Origin: Faecalibacterium sp. I4-1-79
Lineage (GTDB): Bacteria > Bacillota > Clostridia > Oscillospirales > Ruminococcaceae
Assembly (NCBI RefSeq): GCF_023347235.1
Contig: NZ_CP094467.1
Span: 2,232,001 to 2,296,000, forward strand
Direction of reading: 5' to 3'
DNA length: 64,000 nucleotides
The position numbers and the translations under genes were made by a program. Of this stretch, positions 51,392 to 59,811 are shown piece after piece. The notes under the pieces are model-generated. The model ran no database searches. It saw only the letters and a list, made by a program, of their open reading frames with translations, and had not been told where the DNA came from. Positions within the stretch are counted from its first letter, which is position 1. Every line of letters begins with the position of its first letter.

Positions 51392-51800
51392 ACCCGGTGA
51401 TGCGCTCCGGGGCGTTAAGAACCTGCATGAGGTGAGAAGCGGCTTCTGCAAGAGAATCGTACTTCATCTGTTCAGGAACTGGTGTTTCCAGAAGAGAAAC
51501 GCCCCACACCTGCATACAGTCCGCAAGTTCTTTCTGCGCCTGCAATACCGCAGCCTTACGCACATCCGGGGTGGGTTCTGCATCCAGAACGTAGGCTGTG
51601 GAGTATTTTCAGTTGCAATCTTCTGTCAACTGCACCATGGAGTAGTGCTCATCCCAAAAGTGACAGAAGCAAACCCTGCCACCGATGTTCTCCATTTCGA
51701 TACACAGTTCTTCTTCGCCGCTCCATTGCGGAGTCTCAGACAAAATGCGATTCAGTTCCGAAAGAGCCTGCCGTTCTTCAGCCGATAACCTCCTAGACAT
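51390..51800 (-). pseudogene. Element-type hypothetical gene interrupted by TGA
   Basis: One frame of 137 codons from ATG 51800 to TAA 51390 carries a single TGA at 51611-51609. Both halves look coding: RQALSELNRILSETPQWSG before, and PTPDVRKAAVLQAQKELADC and EQMKYDSLAEAASHLMQVL after. The ATG lies inside a hairpin (51803-51830) and lacks a good ribosome site. It is either a nonsense-mutated gene or two adjoining small genes. Confidence 0.55.
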
Positions 51801-51892
51801 GAAAAGCCCCGGCCTTTTCTGGCCGAGGCTTGATGGTTGCGGAGCAGAATGTAATCTGTTCGCTTCCGCTGACAGGGAGGGCATTCCATAGT

Positions 51893-53974
51893 TTAGGGTT
51901 CCACCCGCACCGTCAGGCGGGAGGCGTGCAATCCACCGTGGTATACCCGGTTATGGGCCACCACGGTCCGGGCGGAAGCAAAACCTTCCCGGGTGTTGCT
52001 GTTGGGGAAGATGAAATTCTTGGCGCTAGAGGTGACAGTCACCCGGATGCGGTGGCCTTTCCGGAAGCAATTGGACAACTTGGTGGTGCGGATCTTCAGG
52101 CAGACGATCTCGCCTTCCTGCAAAAACTCCGACCGGGCAAAGCCATTACGGTATCGGGCGCTGAGCAGGCCATCCGCCAGTTTGATGGACCGGCCGTTCT
52201 CATCCACGTCGGTAACACGCACCACAAAGTCGGTATCCGGCGCGTCAGAAGAAATATACAACTCCGCCGTCATATCACCGGTCAGAACCAGGTTTTCCTT
52301 CAGCACAGGGGAGGTGTAGCACAGCAGGTCCTGACGCAGTTCCTCCCGGGTGTAGTCCTCTGGCACTTCGATCTCGTTCTCCGACATATCGATGATGTGC
52401 TGGGACGGATGTTCGGGGTCATAGGCGTAACCATCGCAGTTCTCCCGCTCCGGCTTGGCAAAAGTCAGCCGCCCGTCCCCGGCAGAGGTGTTGGCATGGC
52501 CGTCACTATCCAGATACAGGTGGGTGACCCGAGTCTCGGGCACCGGCCAGTTTTCAGCGGTCTTCCATACCTCCTGGCCCAGGGTGTAGTATTCTACCGG
52601 GGCAGTCTGGTCGATGCCGTTGTCCACTTCCTTGAGGTGATGCTCAAACCATCGGAAATACAGCCAGTCCAGATCAAAGCGCAGCGCCTGGCTGCCGAAG
52701 GATACCCCGTGCATGTCGTACTTACTGTTGCCGCTGTGCTGCCAGGGCCCCAGAATGACCTTGCGCATGCCCCGAGGGAAGTCGTGGACCAGTTCCAGGG
52801 CTTCGGTGGTACCCATGCCGTTGTCGTCAAACCAGCCGGACTGAATCAGCGCCGGGATCTGCGCCCCGACGGAGCGTTCCTGCCAGTTGGACATACGCCA
52901 GAAATCGTTGTAGTCACTGGGTTCCAGCCACCGTGTGATGAAGGGCACATCGTACCCCAGAGCCTTTTTCGGCAGGTCGGTCAGGGGGCGGATGTTCAGC
53001 ACTTTCTCCCAGTCATCGCGTTCCATCAGCTCAGGGTGGAAGGTTTTCTGAGACACCGCAAAGGCCCAGGCCAGCATGCCCGAGGTGAAAGACCCACCCC
53101 GGCGGGGCAGATCCACAAAGGAGCTGCCCGCGCAGACTACGCTGATCAGAGCTTTCAGGTGGGGGTTGCCGCTGGCAGCGGCCGCCCACTGTACGTAACC
53201 CAGGTAGGACCCGCCCACCATACCGATGCGTCCGCTGCACCATGGCTGGGCGGCGATCCAGTTCAGAGTATCGTCGCCGTCCTCCACCTCGTGGTAGTTG
53301 GGCAGCCATTCGCCTTCACTGGCGTTTCGGCCGCGCACATCCTGTACTACCACCGCGTAGCCGCGCTGAACGTAACGGTAGTATACCTCACAGCCGTCCT
53401 CTTTGCCGTATGGGGTGCGTACCAGCACTGCGGGCACCGGGGTACTGCAGTTTTTAGGCAGGTATACGTTGGTGGAAAGATGTACCCCGTCCCGCATGGG
53501 CACTGGGAAGGTCAGCGCATGTTCTACCGGGAACAACTGTTCCTCTGGCCAGGTCGAGCGCCACAGGCGCAGGATGGTCTCCTCCTCGGCACCGGGTTCC
53601 ACCAGCACCGTGACCATCTCCCGGGCAGGGCAGGTGACGGCGATCAGCCGCCCTTCTTTCATCTGTTTGTTGTTGGGGAATTTTACATCCCGCTGCAGGT
53701 AGCTGCAGCCGTCTTCGCTGGTGTAGCGCTCGCCGCACAGGGAAACTTCCCCGGTGCCATGCAGCCCCGACTCGTAATGGGACAGGTTCTGTCCCAGGGC
53801 GGCAAAGTCCATCTTCACAAAGAAACGGTAAAAATCCCGGTCCTGTTCAGTCAGGTCCTGCCAGTCCAGCAGCGCACCGGTATGCACGTCCAGTTTCTGG
53901 ATCTGGGATGTGCCGTCGCCCAGCCGCAGTCTGCCGTACAGGATGCCTGAAACATATAAGTCAAAATTACGCAT
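51893..53974 (-). CDS. CocE/NonD (S15-type) hydrolase
   Basis: A 693-residue protein of the X-Pro dipeptidyl-peptidase/cocaine esterase class. Residues 1-140 are an N-terminal extension. The alpha/beta-hydrolase core follows, with MRDGVHLSTNVYLPK near 160, VVQDVRGRNASEGEW near 205 and the nucleophile in GMVGGSYLGY near 247. A C-terminal jelly-roll domain begins near 470 (TGDMTAELYISSDAPDTDF). No signal peptide, so it acts in the cytosol, probably on peptides. Last gene of the epimerase/DUF819 operon, 22 bases after the previous stop. Confidence 0.88.
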   Translation of the reverse strand: MRNFDLYVSGILYGRLRLGDGTSQIQKLDVHTGALLDWQDLTEQDRDFYRFFVKMDFAALGQNLSHYESGLHGTGEVSLCGERYTSEDGCSYLQRDVKFPNNKQMKEGRLIAVTCPAREMVTVLVEPGAEEETILRLWRSTWPEEQLFPVEHALTFPVPMRDGVHLSTNVYLPKNCSTPVPAVLVRTPYGKEDGCEVYYRYVQRGYAVVVQDVRGRNASEGEWLPNYHEVEDGDDTLNWIAAQPWCSGRIGMVGGSYLGYVQWAAAASGNPHLKALISVVCAGSSFVDLPRRGGSFTSGMLAWAFAVSQKTFHPELMERDDWEKVLNIRPLTDLPKKALGYDVPFITRWLEPSDYNDFWRMSNWQERSVGAQIPALIQSGWFDDNGMGTTEALELVHDFPRGMRKVILGPWQHSGNSKYDMHGVSFGSQALRFDLDWLYFRWFEHHLKEVDNGIDQTAPVEYYTLGQEVWKTAENWPVPETRVTHLYLDSDGHANTSAGDGRLTFAKPERENCDGYAYDPEHPSQHIIDMSENEIEVPEDYTREELRQDLLCYTSPVLKENLVLTGDMTAELYISSDAPDTDFVVRVTDVDENGRSIKLADGLLSARYRNGFARSEFLQEGEIVCLKIRTTKLSNCFRKGHRIRVTVTSSAKNFIFPNSNTREGFASARTVVAHNRVYHGGLHASRLTVRVEP

Positions 53975-53996
53975 TTCCGTTTCTCCCGTTTTCCGT

Positions 53997-55166
53997 TCAG
54001 GCGCCGATGAAAGCACGGATGGCATAGGCTACACCGATGCCCACATAGTTGCCCAGGGCACCGGCCAGTACGCCCATGAGCAAGCCGATGTTGATAAGGG
54101 TCTTCCACTGGGCGCTGGAGGCGATGAGGGCGGCGGTGGGGCCATCTGAGATACAGCCTACGATGGACAGCAGCACATACTCAAAACGGACTTTCAGCAG
54201 CCGGGTGATGAGCAGGTGCAGCAAAATGGAACAGACGATGACACAGAAGCAGAACAGGGTGATGTAGAAGGTGGATCCGAAGAACTGCTTCAGGTCCACC
54301 GCAAAGCCGATGGTCACCAGGAACAGCAACGCTACGAAAAGGCCCAGGTCAAAGTTGCCGCGCAGCTTGCGGACGGCTGGCACCTGTGCCAGGATGATGG
54401 AGAAGGTGGTGATGAGCAGGATGCGGCCTGCACTGCGGAACCCTGCTCCGAATACCATCGAGGAGATGCTGGTGGCAGCCCACACGGTTCCAAAGCCGAT
54501 GGCCAGCAACCAGGCGATTTCCTGGATGGACCATTCCTTGGAAGTCATCAGTTCCTCGTGGTTGCCATCCCCCAGCAGTTCCGGCTCGCTCATTTCATAG
54601 GGCCACAGCTTTTTCAGCCATTTGGAACTCTTGTACAGGGCGGGGGTAGCAAACATCAGGATCAGCGTGGGGATGCCCACCACATAGTCGGCGGCATTGG
54701 CCGAGGCGATGGTGGTCTTGCTGGCATCCAGGCCTACAGCGATGGCGGTCAGGTTGGAACTGCCGCCGGTGTAGGTGCCCACGAACATACCGGCCACCTT
54801 CCAGCCCTCGTTGATTTTGTCGGCGAATAGTACGCCGAACACCAAAGCTGCCACGCAGACGCTGAATATGGCCGAGACCAACGCAATGACCGGTTCCTTG
54901 GATAATTTGCGCATCTGTTTCAGGTCCAGGCTCAGCAGGCAGATGGAAATGGACAACGGCACACAGTAGCTGCTGACGGCATCATAGGTAGCACTGGAGG
55001 TAGGCACGATCCGCAGGTTGGACAGCACGATACCCATGATGATAACCGTCAGGGCCGGACCCAGCGTTTTGAACGCCTTGAACCGCTGCAGCCAGAATCC
55101 CAGTGCGACCATGGCGACCATGATGAACAGGAGCGCGCCTTCGGAGGAAAAAATCGTATTCGGCAT
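53997..55166 (-). CDS. DUF819 family membrane protein
   Basis: A 389-residue protein with about eleven membrane segments. GMFVGTYTGGSSNLTAIAVGL near residue 120 and SDGPTAALIASSAQW near 350 are the paired GG/Asn motifs of the DUF819 (YjcL) family, inverted-repeat transporter-like proteins. The start at 55166 lies 25 bases after the epimerase stop. Genomic context suggests uptake of the dipeptides handled by its neighbours. Confidence 0.88.
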   Translation of the reverse strand: MPNTIFSSEGALLFIMVAMVALGFWLQRFKAFKTLGPALTVIIMGIVLSNLRIVPTSSATYDAVSSYCVPLSISICLLSLDLKQMRKLSKEPVIALVSAIFSVCVAALVFGVLFADKINEGWKVAGMFVGTYTGGSSNLTAIAVGLDASKTTIASANAADYVVGIPTLILMFATPALYKSSKWLKKLWPYEMSEPELLGDGNHEELMTSKEWSIQEIAWLLAIGFGTVWAATSISSMVFGAGFRSAGRILLITTFSIILAQVPAVRKLRGNFDLGLFVALLFLVTIGFAVDLKQFFGSTFYITLFCFCVIVCSILLHLLITRLLKVRFEYVLLSIVGCISDGPTAALIASSAQWKTLINIGLLMGVLAGALGNYVGIGVAYAIRAFIGA

Positions 55167-55191
55167 AATACACCTCTCTGCGGGATCCCGC

Positions 55192-56265
55192 TTAAAAATC
55201 AATATCGATGCCAAGGCCCGGTTTGTCGGACAGGGTGTAGACGCCGCCATTCACGGCAAAACCTCCGGGCATACCCATCTCGGGGTCCACGGCGTACATA
55301 AAGCTGTCGCAGTCCGCCTCGGTGATGTTCTGCTTGGCGGCAACCAGACTCACACCGGCAGCAATGGCCACCTTGGTCTCCAGCATGCAGCCCACCATGC
55401 ACTGCACATGGTTTGCCTCGGCAATGGCGTTGATCTTTTCCGCCGGGTACAGGCCGCCGCACTTCATCAGTTTGATGTTGATAATATCTGCAGCATCGAT
55501 CTTGCAGGCCTTTGCTGCATCGATGGGGGTGTGGACCGACTCATCCAGCATGACCTGCAAGTCCACCTTGGAACGCACAAAGCGCATACCGTCCAGATCC
55601 CAGCTAGGCAGGCACTGTTCCACCGCTTCCACGCCCAGCTTTTCAAAGGCTTTCAGGGTGCGCACCGCATCGCTGACAGTGTAACCCTGATTGGCGTCCA
55701 CACGCAGGCGGATGTTGGGGCCCACCGCCTGACGGATCAGGGTCAATGCCTGGATATCCTCGATCGGGTTGATGCCGGCCTTGATTTTCAGAATGGTGAA
55801 GCCATCCTTTTCCACCCGTTCCCGGGCTTCGGCGGCCATAGCTTCCGGTGTGTCAATGCCCACCGTCATGTCAGTGACGATCTGGTTCACGCTGCCACCC
55901 AGCACCTTGTACAGAGGCTGACCCATCAGTTTGCCCTTGATATCGTACAGGGCAATATCCACCGCGGCCTTTGCCGAGGTGTTGCCTGACAGCAGGCGGT
56001 CCATCATCCTGTGGATGCCCTCAATATCCAGCGGATCCATGCCGATCAATCCGGTGCGGAACAGTTTCAGCGCTTCCAGAACGGTGGCTGCGCTCTCGCC
56101 GGTCACCGGTTCAAAGGGCGCGGCCTCACCGATGCCCCACAGACCTTCGTCGGTGGAGATCTTCACCAGCACATTCAGCGAATGATCCTGTACCGCAAAA
56201 GCAATGCGGAAGGGCTTTTTCATGGGGATACGGATGGTTTCTACCTTTACATCTGTGATTTTCAT
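55192..56265 (-). CDS. Dipeptide epimerase (enolase superfamily)
   Basis: A 357-residue enzyme with an N-terminal capping domain (1-120) and a TIM barrel. The catalytic pair is LKIKAG (Lys near 159) and NIKLMKCGG (Lys near 263). Metal ligands are DANQG near 188, VEQCL near 214 and LDES near 239. The closing DxD reads GIDIDF. These features fit L-Ala-D/L-Glu-type epimerases that recycle murein or other dipeptides. GGAGG precedes ATG. First gene of the peptide operon. Confidence 0.9.
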   Translation of the reverse strand: MKITDVKVETIRIPMKKPFRIAFAVQDHSLNVLVKISTDEGLWGIGEAAPFEPVTGESAATVLEALKLFRTGLIGMDPLDIEGIHRMMDRLLSGNTSAKAAVDIALYDIKGKLMGQPLYKVLGGSVNQIVTDMTVGIDTPEAMAAEARERVEKDGFTILKIKAGINPIEDIQALTLIRQAVGPNIRLRVDANQGYTVSDAVRTLKAFEKLGVEAVEQCLPSWDLDGMRFVRSKVDLQVMLDESVHTPIDAAKACKIDAADIINIKLMKCGGLYPAEKINAIAEANHVQCMVGCMLETKVAIAAGVSLVAAKQNITEADCDSFMYAVDPEMGMPGGFAVNGGVYTLSDKPGLGIDIDF

Positions 56266-56518
56266 AGGGTTCCTCCTGCATAATAATTTTTATAAATTTT
56301 TTATGAATTTTTATAGAAATTTTACTATTTCTAAAATTTTTGTCAAGAGCTTTTCTATTTTTTTCACATTTTTCAGAGTATTTTATAGGATAAGCACGAA
56401 ATTATCTGATTTTCTTTGTAAAACTTTTATAAATATCGAATATTTTCTCACTTATTTACGTACAGGGCATTTTGTGATATACTGTAAATAAACTTTTTAC
56501 GAAAAAGCGGGAGGTCTT
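56266..56518. promoter_or_regulatory. Divergent promoter region with dyad
   Basis: The region is very AT-rich. TAGAAAT (56314-56320) and ATTTCTA (56327-56333) form a perfect dyad overlapping a possible minus-strand promoter (TTGACA near 56340, TAAAAT 16 bases on). For the regulator, TTTACG and TATACT are 17 bases apart (near 56456-56484). The dyad is the best candidate operator for the XRE-cupin protein. Confidence 0.55.
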
Positions 56519-57109
56519 ATGCTGGGCGAACACGTTCGAAATATTCGGAAAAAACGGGGAATCACCCTCAAAGAACTGGCCGAAAAGACTGGTTTGTCCA
56601 TCGGGTATATCTCCCAAATCGAGCGCAATCTCACCGACCCGTCCCTGTCCACCCTGCGCAAACTCAGCGCCGCTCTGGACATCCCCACCTATCTGTTTAT
56701 GGGAGGTGAGCACAGCACTGGCCTGACAACCCGTCAGGCGGATATGATGATCCTCTCCCAGCCCAATTCCAATATACGGTATCACCTGCTTACGCCTATG
56801 CCCAACGGAAATTTTGTACCTCAGTCGTTGGTCATACGCTTTGAGCTGGAACCCCACTGCAAGGACGGCGACCTGCCGGTGATCCATCCCAGTGAGGAAA
56901 TCCTGCTGCTGGAACAGGGGCAGCTGGATGTACTGGTGGAGTCCGAGACCATCCGCCTGAACGCCGGAGACACCACTGTGGTGCAGTCCAACCTGCCTCA
57001 CGTCGTTTCCAACCCCGGGGATACCACAGCGGTGGGGCTGGCTGTGTTTACCCCTGCCATTTGGTTTCCCAACAACCGGCGCAGTTTTAACCGCAGTGGC
57101 GAAACCTGA
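56519..57109 (+). CDS. XRE-cupin transcriptional regulator
   Basis: A 196-residue regulator. Residues 5-62 form a helix-turn-helix (VRNIRKKRGITLKELAEKTG, SIGYISQIERNLTDPS). Residues 110-180 form a cupin barrel (HPSEEILLLEQGQLDVLVES and LNAGDTTVVQSNLPHVV). Such regulators sense a small ligand in the cupin and control a neighbouring catabolic operon, here the divergent epimerase operon. GGGAGGTCTT precedes the ATG. Confidence 0.92.
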   Translation: MLGEHVRNIRKKRGITLKELAEKTGLSIGYISQIERNLTDPSLSTLRKLSAALDIPTYLFMGGEHSTGLTTRQADMMILSQPNSNIRYHLLTPMPNGNFVPQSLVIRFELEPHCKDGDLPVIHPSEEILLLEQGQLDVLVESETIRLNAGDTTVVQSNLPHVVSNPGDTTAVGLAVFTPAIWFPNNRRSFNRSGET

Positions 57110-57167
57110 ATCTTCTCATAAGAATACCAAAAAGAAGTACAGCCATTGCCTGTACTTCAGACTATTG

Positions 57168-57195
57168 AAAAAGGTCACCGGAAGGTGGCCTTTTT
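57168..57195 (+). terminator. Terminator of the regulator gene
   Basis: AAAAAGGTCACC (57168-57179) and GGTGGCCTTTTT (57184-57195); a second hairpin with AAGTACAG arms lies just before it at 57135-57157. Confidence 0.82.
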
Positions 57196-57300
57196 CTCGT
57201 AAATGGGAAGAAAACGAGATGCCTGTCGCAATTTTTGTTATACACAATCTATTTGTGTTCATTCAACGCCATTCGGGTAATTTCAAGGCGGAAAATTTTT

Positions 57301-58083
57301 GTGAGTATCTTTGGTCAAAAAGGCAATGGTCTTTTGGTGGCAGTCCGTGGTAAACAGAAGCAGGTTGATCATCTGCGTAATGAAGTTGAAGAACTAAAAC
57401 ATCAATTGGATGCGGAACGAGCAAAGAATGACACATTAAAAGCAAAAATCACGGCATATCAGAAAAATGATTTAAGTGCAGTAAAGAAAGCGGAAACACG
57501 TTATGAAGAACAACTAAGGATTCTTAACGAGCAAATTAGGGATTATGAACAAATGAAACCCGAACTCGAACGGCTGCGAAACTTTTTCTTTGAACAAAAT
57601 ATTGGCGCAGATGAATCTGATGTTCAGGCAGTAGAAAGTGGCAAACAAGAGGAGATTGCCAAGTACAAGATTATTACTGTTGGAGGACACGAGCAACTAA
57701 GAAAGAACATCAAAGATGCATATCCATCGATAATGGTACTAGATGGTACACCAAAAAGTCAAGATTTTCATCCTGTAGAAAATTCAGACTATGTATTTAT
57801 CCTTACGCAGCATATGAGCCATGGCCGTCGATGCCATCGTACTACGATTGTTTTTAAAAAATTCTGTATCACTACTCGCACCAGACAAGGAAGATCCAAA
57901 CCTTTTCTCGAAAGAGAAGGGTTCGGATTTTTTGTTTTTGGCGGCGTGCCCCGCCGCACAACAAAAGCATCCGCAGCGCATGGCCGGGCTGCTTCAGCTC
58001 AGGCGCAGTGCGCTGCGGATGCTTATTTTTTATGCCGCGCCCCCTCTCCTGATGGGAAAGTCAGGGCATCGGCTGCGTTTTGA
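57301..58083 (+). CDS. Coiled-coil DUF2325-like protein, C-terminus frameshifted
   Basis: The GTG at 57301 follows AAGGCGG and gives SIFGQKGNGLLVAVRG, then a coiled coil (residues 25-100), then KYKIITVGGHEQLRKNIKDA and YVFILTQHMSHGRR, the strand-loop pattern of DUF2325. After about residue 190 the frame runs through two strong terminators and into low-quality sequence, so the true end was probably near 57880 and a small indel removed the stop. Function unknown. Confidence 0.55.
   Translation: MSIFGQKGNGLLVAVRGKQKQVDHLRNEVEELKHQLDAERAKNDTLKAKITAYQKNDLSAVKKAETRYEEQLRILNEQIRDYEQMKPELERLRNFFFEQNIGADESDVQAVESGKQEEIAKYKIITVGGHEQLRKNIKDAYPSIMVLDGTPKSQDFHPVENSDYVFILTQHMSHGRRCHRTTIVFKKFCITTRTRQGRSKPFLEREGFGFFVFGGVPRRTTKASAAHGRAASAQAQCAADAYFLCRAPSPDGKVRASAAF
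57894..57933 (+). terminator. Terminator inside the 3' end of the DUF2325 frame
   Basis: ATCCAAACCTTTTCTC and GAGAAGGGTTCGGAT pair around GAAA with two mismatches, followed by six T. Confidence 0.8.
57965..58031 (+). terminator. Second terminator
   Basis: AAGCATCCGCAGCGCA (57965-57980) and TGCGCTGCGGATGCTT (58009-58024) are perfect inverted copies followed by ATTTTTT. Confidence 0.85.
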
Positions 58084-58106
58084 TGTCATTGGCCGGAACA
58101 CGCCCG

Positions 58107-58157
58107 CTTTCCTGGCTCTCCGGTCAGGGGAGCTGCCGGGCGAAGCGAGACTGAGAG
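58107..58157. repeat. Partial copy of the intergenic repeat family
   Basis: On the minus strand it reads CCTCTCAGTC, then CAGCTCCCCTGACCGGAGAG, resembling the first half of 15875-16005. The gap between the genes here is only 77 bases and holds nothing else. Confidence 0.5.
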
Positions 58158-58160
58158 GTT

Positions 58161-59678
58161 TTATCCTGCCAGCTTGCGGTAGGCGTTCAGCACCTGATAG
58201 GCCGGGATGCTGCTTCCCGGGGCAAATTTGCCGTTCAGGCGGCGCTTCATCAGCCCCTGCTCCACGCACCACTGGGCTGCCTTGGCGGTATCCGGGTCTG
58301 CCACGTCTGCAAAAGCCGGGGCCTCGGCAGGCTCGGGACGGCCTGCGGTGTTCCACAGCAACAGCGCGGTCTGGGCGCGGTTTTCGGGTGCAGCCACGCC
58401 TTCCGGCAGCAGGGCTTGCAGCTTGCGGCCGGAAACATAATTGTACACGCCATAGCCTACAACGCCAGCCGCCACTGCGCCTGCCGCTGCCACGATGACG
58501 ACCGCACCGCCGCCGTCACCGCCGCCGGTAGAGCCGCCGGGGGTGGTGCCGCCCGGGGTAGAGCCGCCCGGGGTCAGACTGCGGACATAGCCGCAGATGT
58601 TGCAGGTGGTATCCTTGTCGTTATCGTAGACATGGGCTTCGGTGTCCTGCACCGTATGGCAGATGGGACACTCCATCCAGTGACTGTGCTCGTCGTGGGT
58701 CATTTCCATCGTGTGGTCGTGCTCAAATCCGCCCGGATTCAGCGACACCGAATAATGCTTTATTGCGCAATATTCCGTATCATCGTTCTGGGTCCAGCTG
58801 AACTCTGTTTCCCGTCCGTTCACTGTACAGACGGTTTCCTCGCTAAACTTATATCTGGGTTTTGCGTACAGACCCACCTGAAGGGTGTACCGTTTGCCCG
58901 GCCTGAAGGAGCCGGTGATCGGCTTGCCGCCTACGCCGTCGCCCTCGACCCAGTAGATCTTGGCGTCACAGACGTCTGCTCCGTTGTCCAGAATAACAAC
59001 GGTCTCGTCCGGCATTTTGCCATTTTTGGGGGTGTTTACACGGAGATTCACCTGCTTGATTCTGGTAATGGTCAGCACCTGCAGACTGAATACGCTGGTC
59101 AGTCCATTGCCGCAATCGTAGGTGTAAGTTACCCGGTCTGCACCCGGGTTCACCTTCAGGGTGTTGCCCTCCACAGTGCCGCCAACCCATCCACTGGCCT
59201 TATTTACGTCAAATCCAGCAGGGAGGGTACTCAAGTCAAACGTACGTTCGGTCTCATCAATGGTAATGGGGTACTTGTTTCCAGAGCACTCGAAGTTTTC
59301 TGGCGTTAGCTTGGTGTTGTAGCTTAGGTTCAAAGATGTCAGCTGGTTATTGGAGCAATTCAGCTTCTTCAAGTTGCGAAAACACGTAATGCCCCACAGG
59401 CTGGTAATATTTTTGTTGCGGACATCGATCGTAGTGACAGCTCTCCATTCGCCTGGCTCCAGAATTCCATTCGGTTCTCCATCCTCCGATCCTCCTTTGT
59501 CAAACGTCGTTCTGATATATTCCAGGAACGTTTTGTCCGGAAAGTTTTCGCTGTGCAGGGGAACCCAGAAATCGACTTCATCGTCCGCAAAGGCGCTGAA
59601 GGGCAGGAAGGTGAATACCATAGCCAGCGTCAAAAGGGCACTGACAAGGCGCGTTCGTTTTGAGAATCGTTGTTTCAT
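58161..59678 (-). CDS. Leucine-rich surface protein with SLH-like C-terminus (short paralogue)
   Basis: A 505-residue exported protein. A signal peptide (1-31) shares its sequence with the neighbour gene. Two or three leucine-rich repeats of the LxxLxCSxNxL type lie at 90-125, then strand-rich modules (TFDLSTLPAGFDVNKASGWV). A Cys/His cluster (MECPICHTVQ and CNICGY) near 335-365 could bind zinc. A Gly/Pro linker leads to a membrane segment (395-417) and an 85-residue tail with FADVADPDTAKAAQWC and GKFAPGSSIPAYQVL, like one S-layer homology repeat. AAGGAGCACCCC precedes ATG. Confidence 0.82.
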   Translation of the reverse strand: MKQRFSKRTRLVSALLTLAMVFTFLPFSAFADDEVDFWVPLHSENFPDKTFLEYIRTTFDKGGSEDGEPNGILEPGEWRAVTTIDVRNKNITSLWGITCFRNLKKLNCSNNQLTSLNLSYNTKLTPENFECSGNKYPITIDETERTFDLSTLPAGFDVNKASGWVGGTVEGNTLKVNPGADRVTYTYDCGNGLTSVFSLQVLTITRIKQVNLRVNTPKNGKMPDETVVILDNGADVCDAKIYWVEGDGVGGKPITGSFRPGKRYTLQVGLYAKPRYKFSEETVCTVNGRETEFSWTQNDDTEYCAIKHYSVSLNPGGFEHDHTMEMTHDEHSHWMECPICHTVQDTEAHVYDNDKDTTCNICGYVRSLTPGGSTPGGTTPGGSTGGGDGGGAVVIVAAAGAVAAGVVGYGVYNYVSGRKLQALLPEGVAAPENRAQTALLLWNTAGRPEPAEAPAFADVADPDTAKAAQWCVEQGLMKRRLNGKFAPGSSIPAYQVLNAYRKLAG

Positions 59679-59720
59679 GGGGTGCTCCTTTCTGTGGTAA
59701 AATTTTTTTCAGGGCCCCAT

Positions 59721-59770
59721 TCGGGAGAAGCGTCAGCTTCTCCCGAAAAAAGGGTACCCTTTTTTAAAAA
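59721..59770. terminator. Inverted repeats between the two surface-protein genes
   Basis: TCGGGAGAAGC (59721-59731) with GCTTCTCCCGA (59736-59746), and next to it an AAAAAAGGG/CCCTTTTTT dyad that would end minus-strand transcripts with a T run. Confidence 0.6.
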
Positions 59771-59811
59771 GTGGTCATTGCCCGGCAGGGGGCAGAATGA
59801 TTCTTCGGTTG

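Noticed and set aside
59721-59746. Hairpin between surface-protein genes as an ordinary terminator by itself
   Set aside because: It is not followed by a T run on either strand; only the adjoining AAAAAAGGG/CCCTTTTTT dyad fits a terminator.
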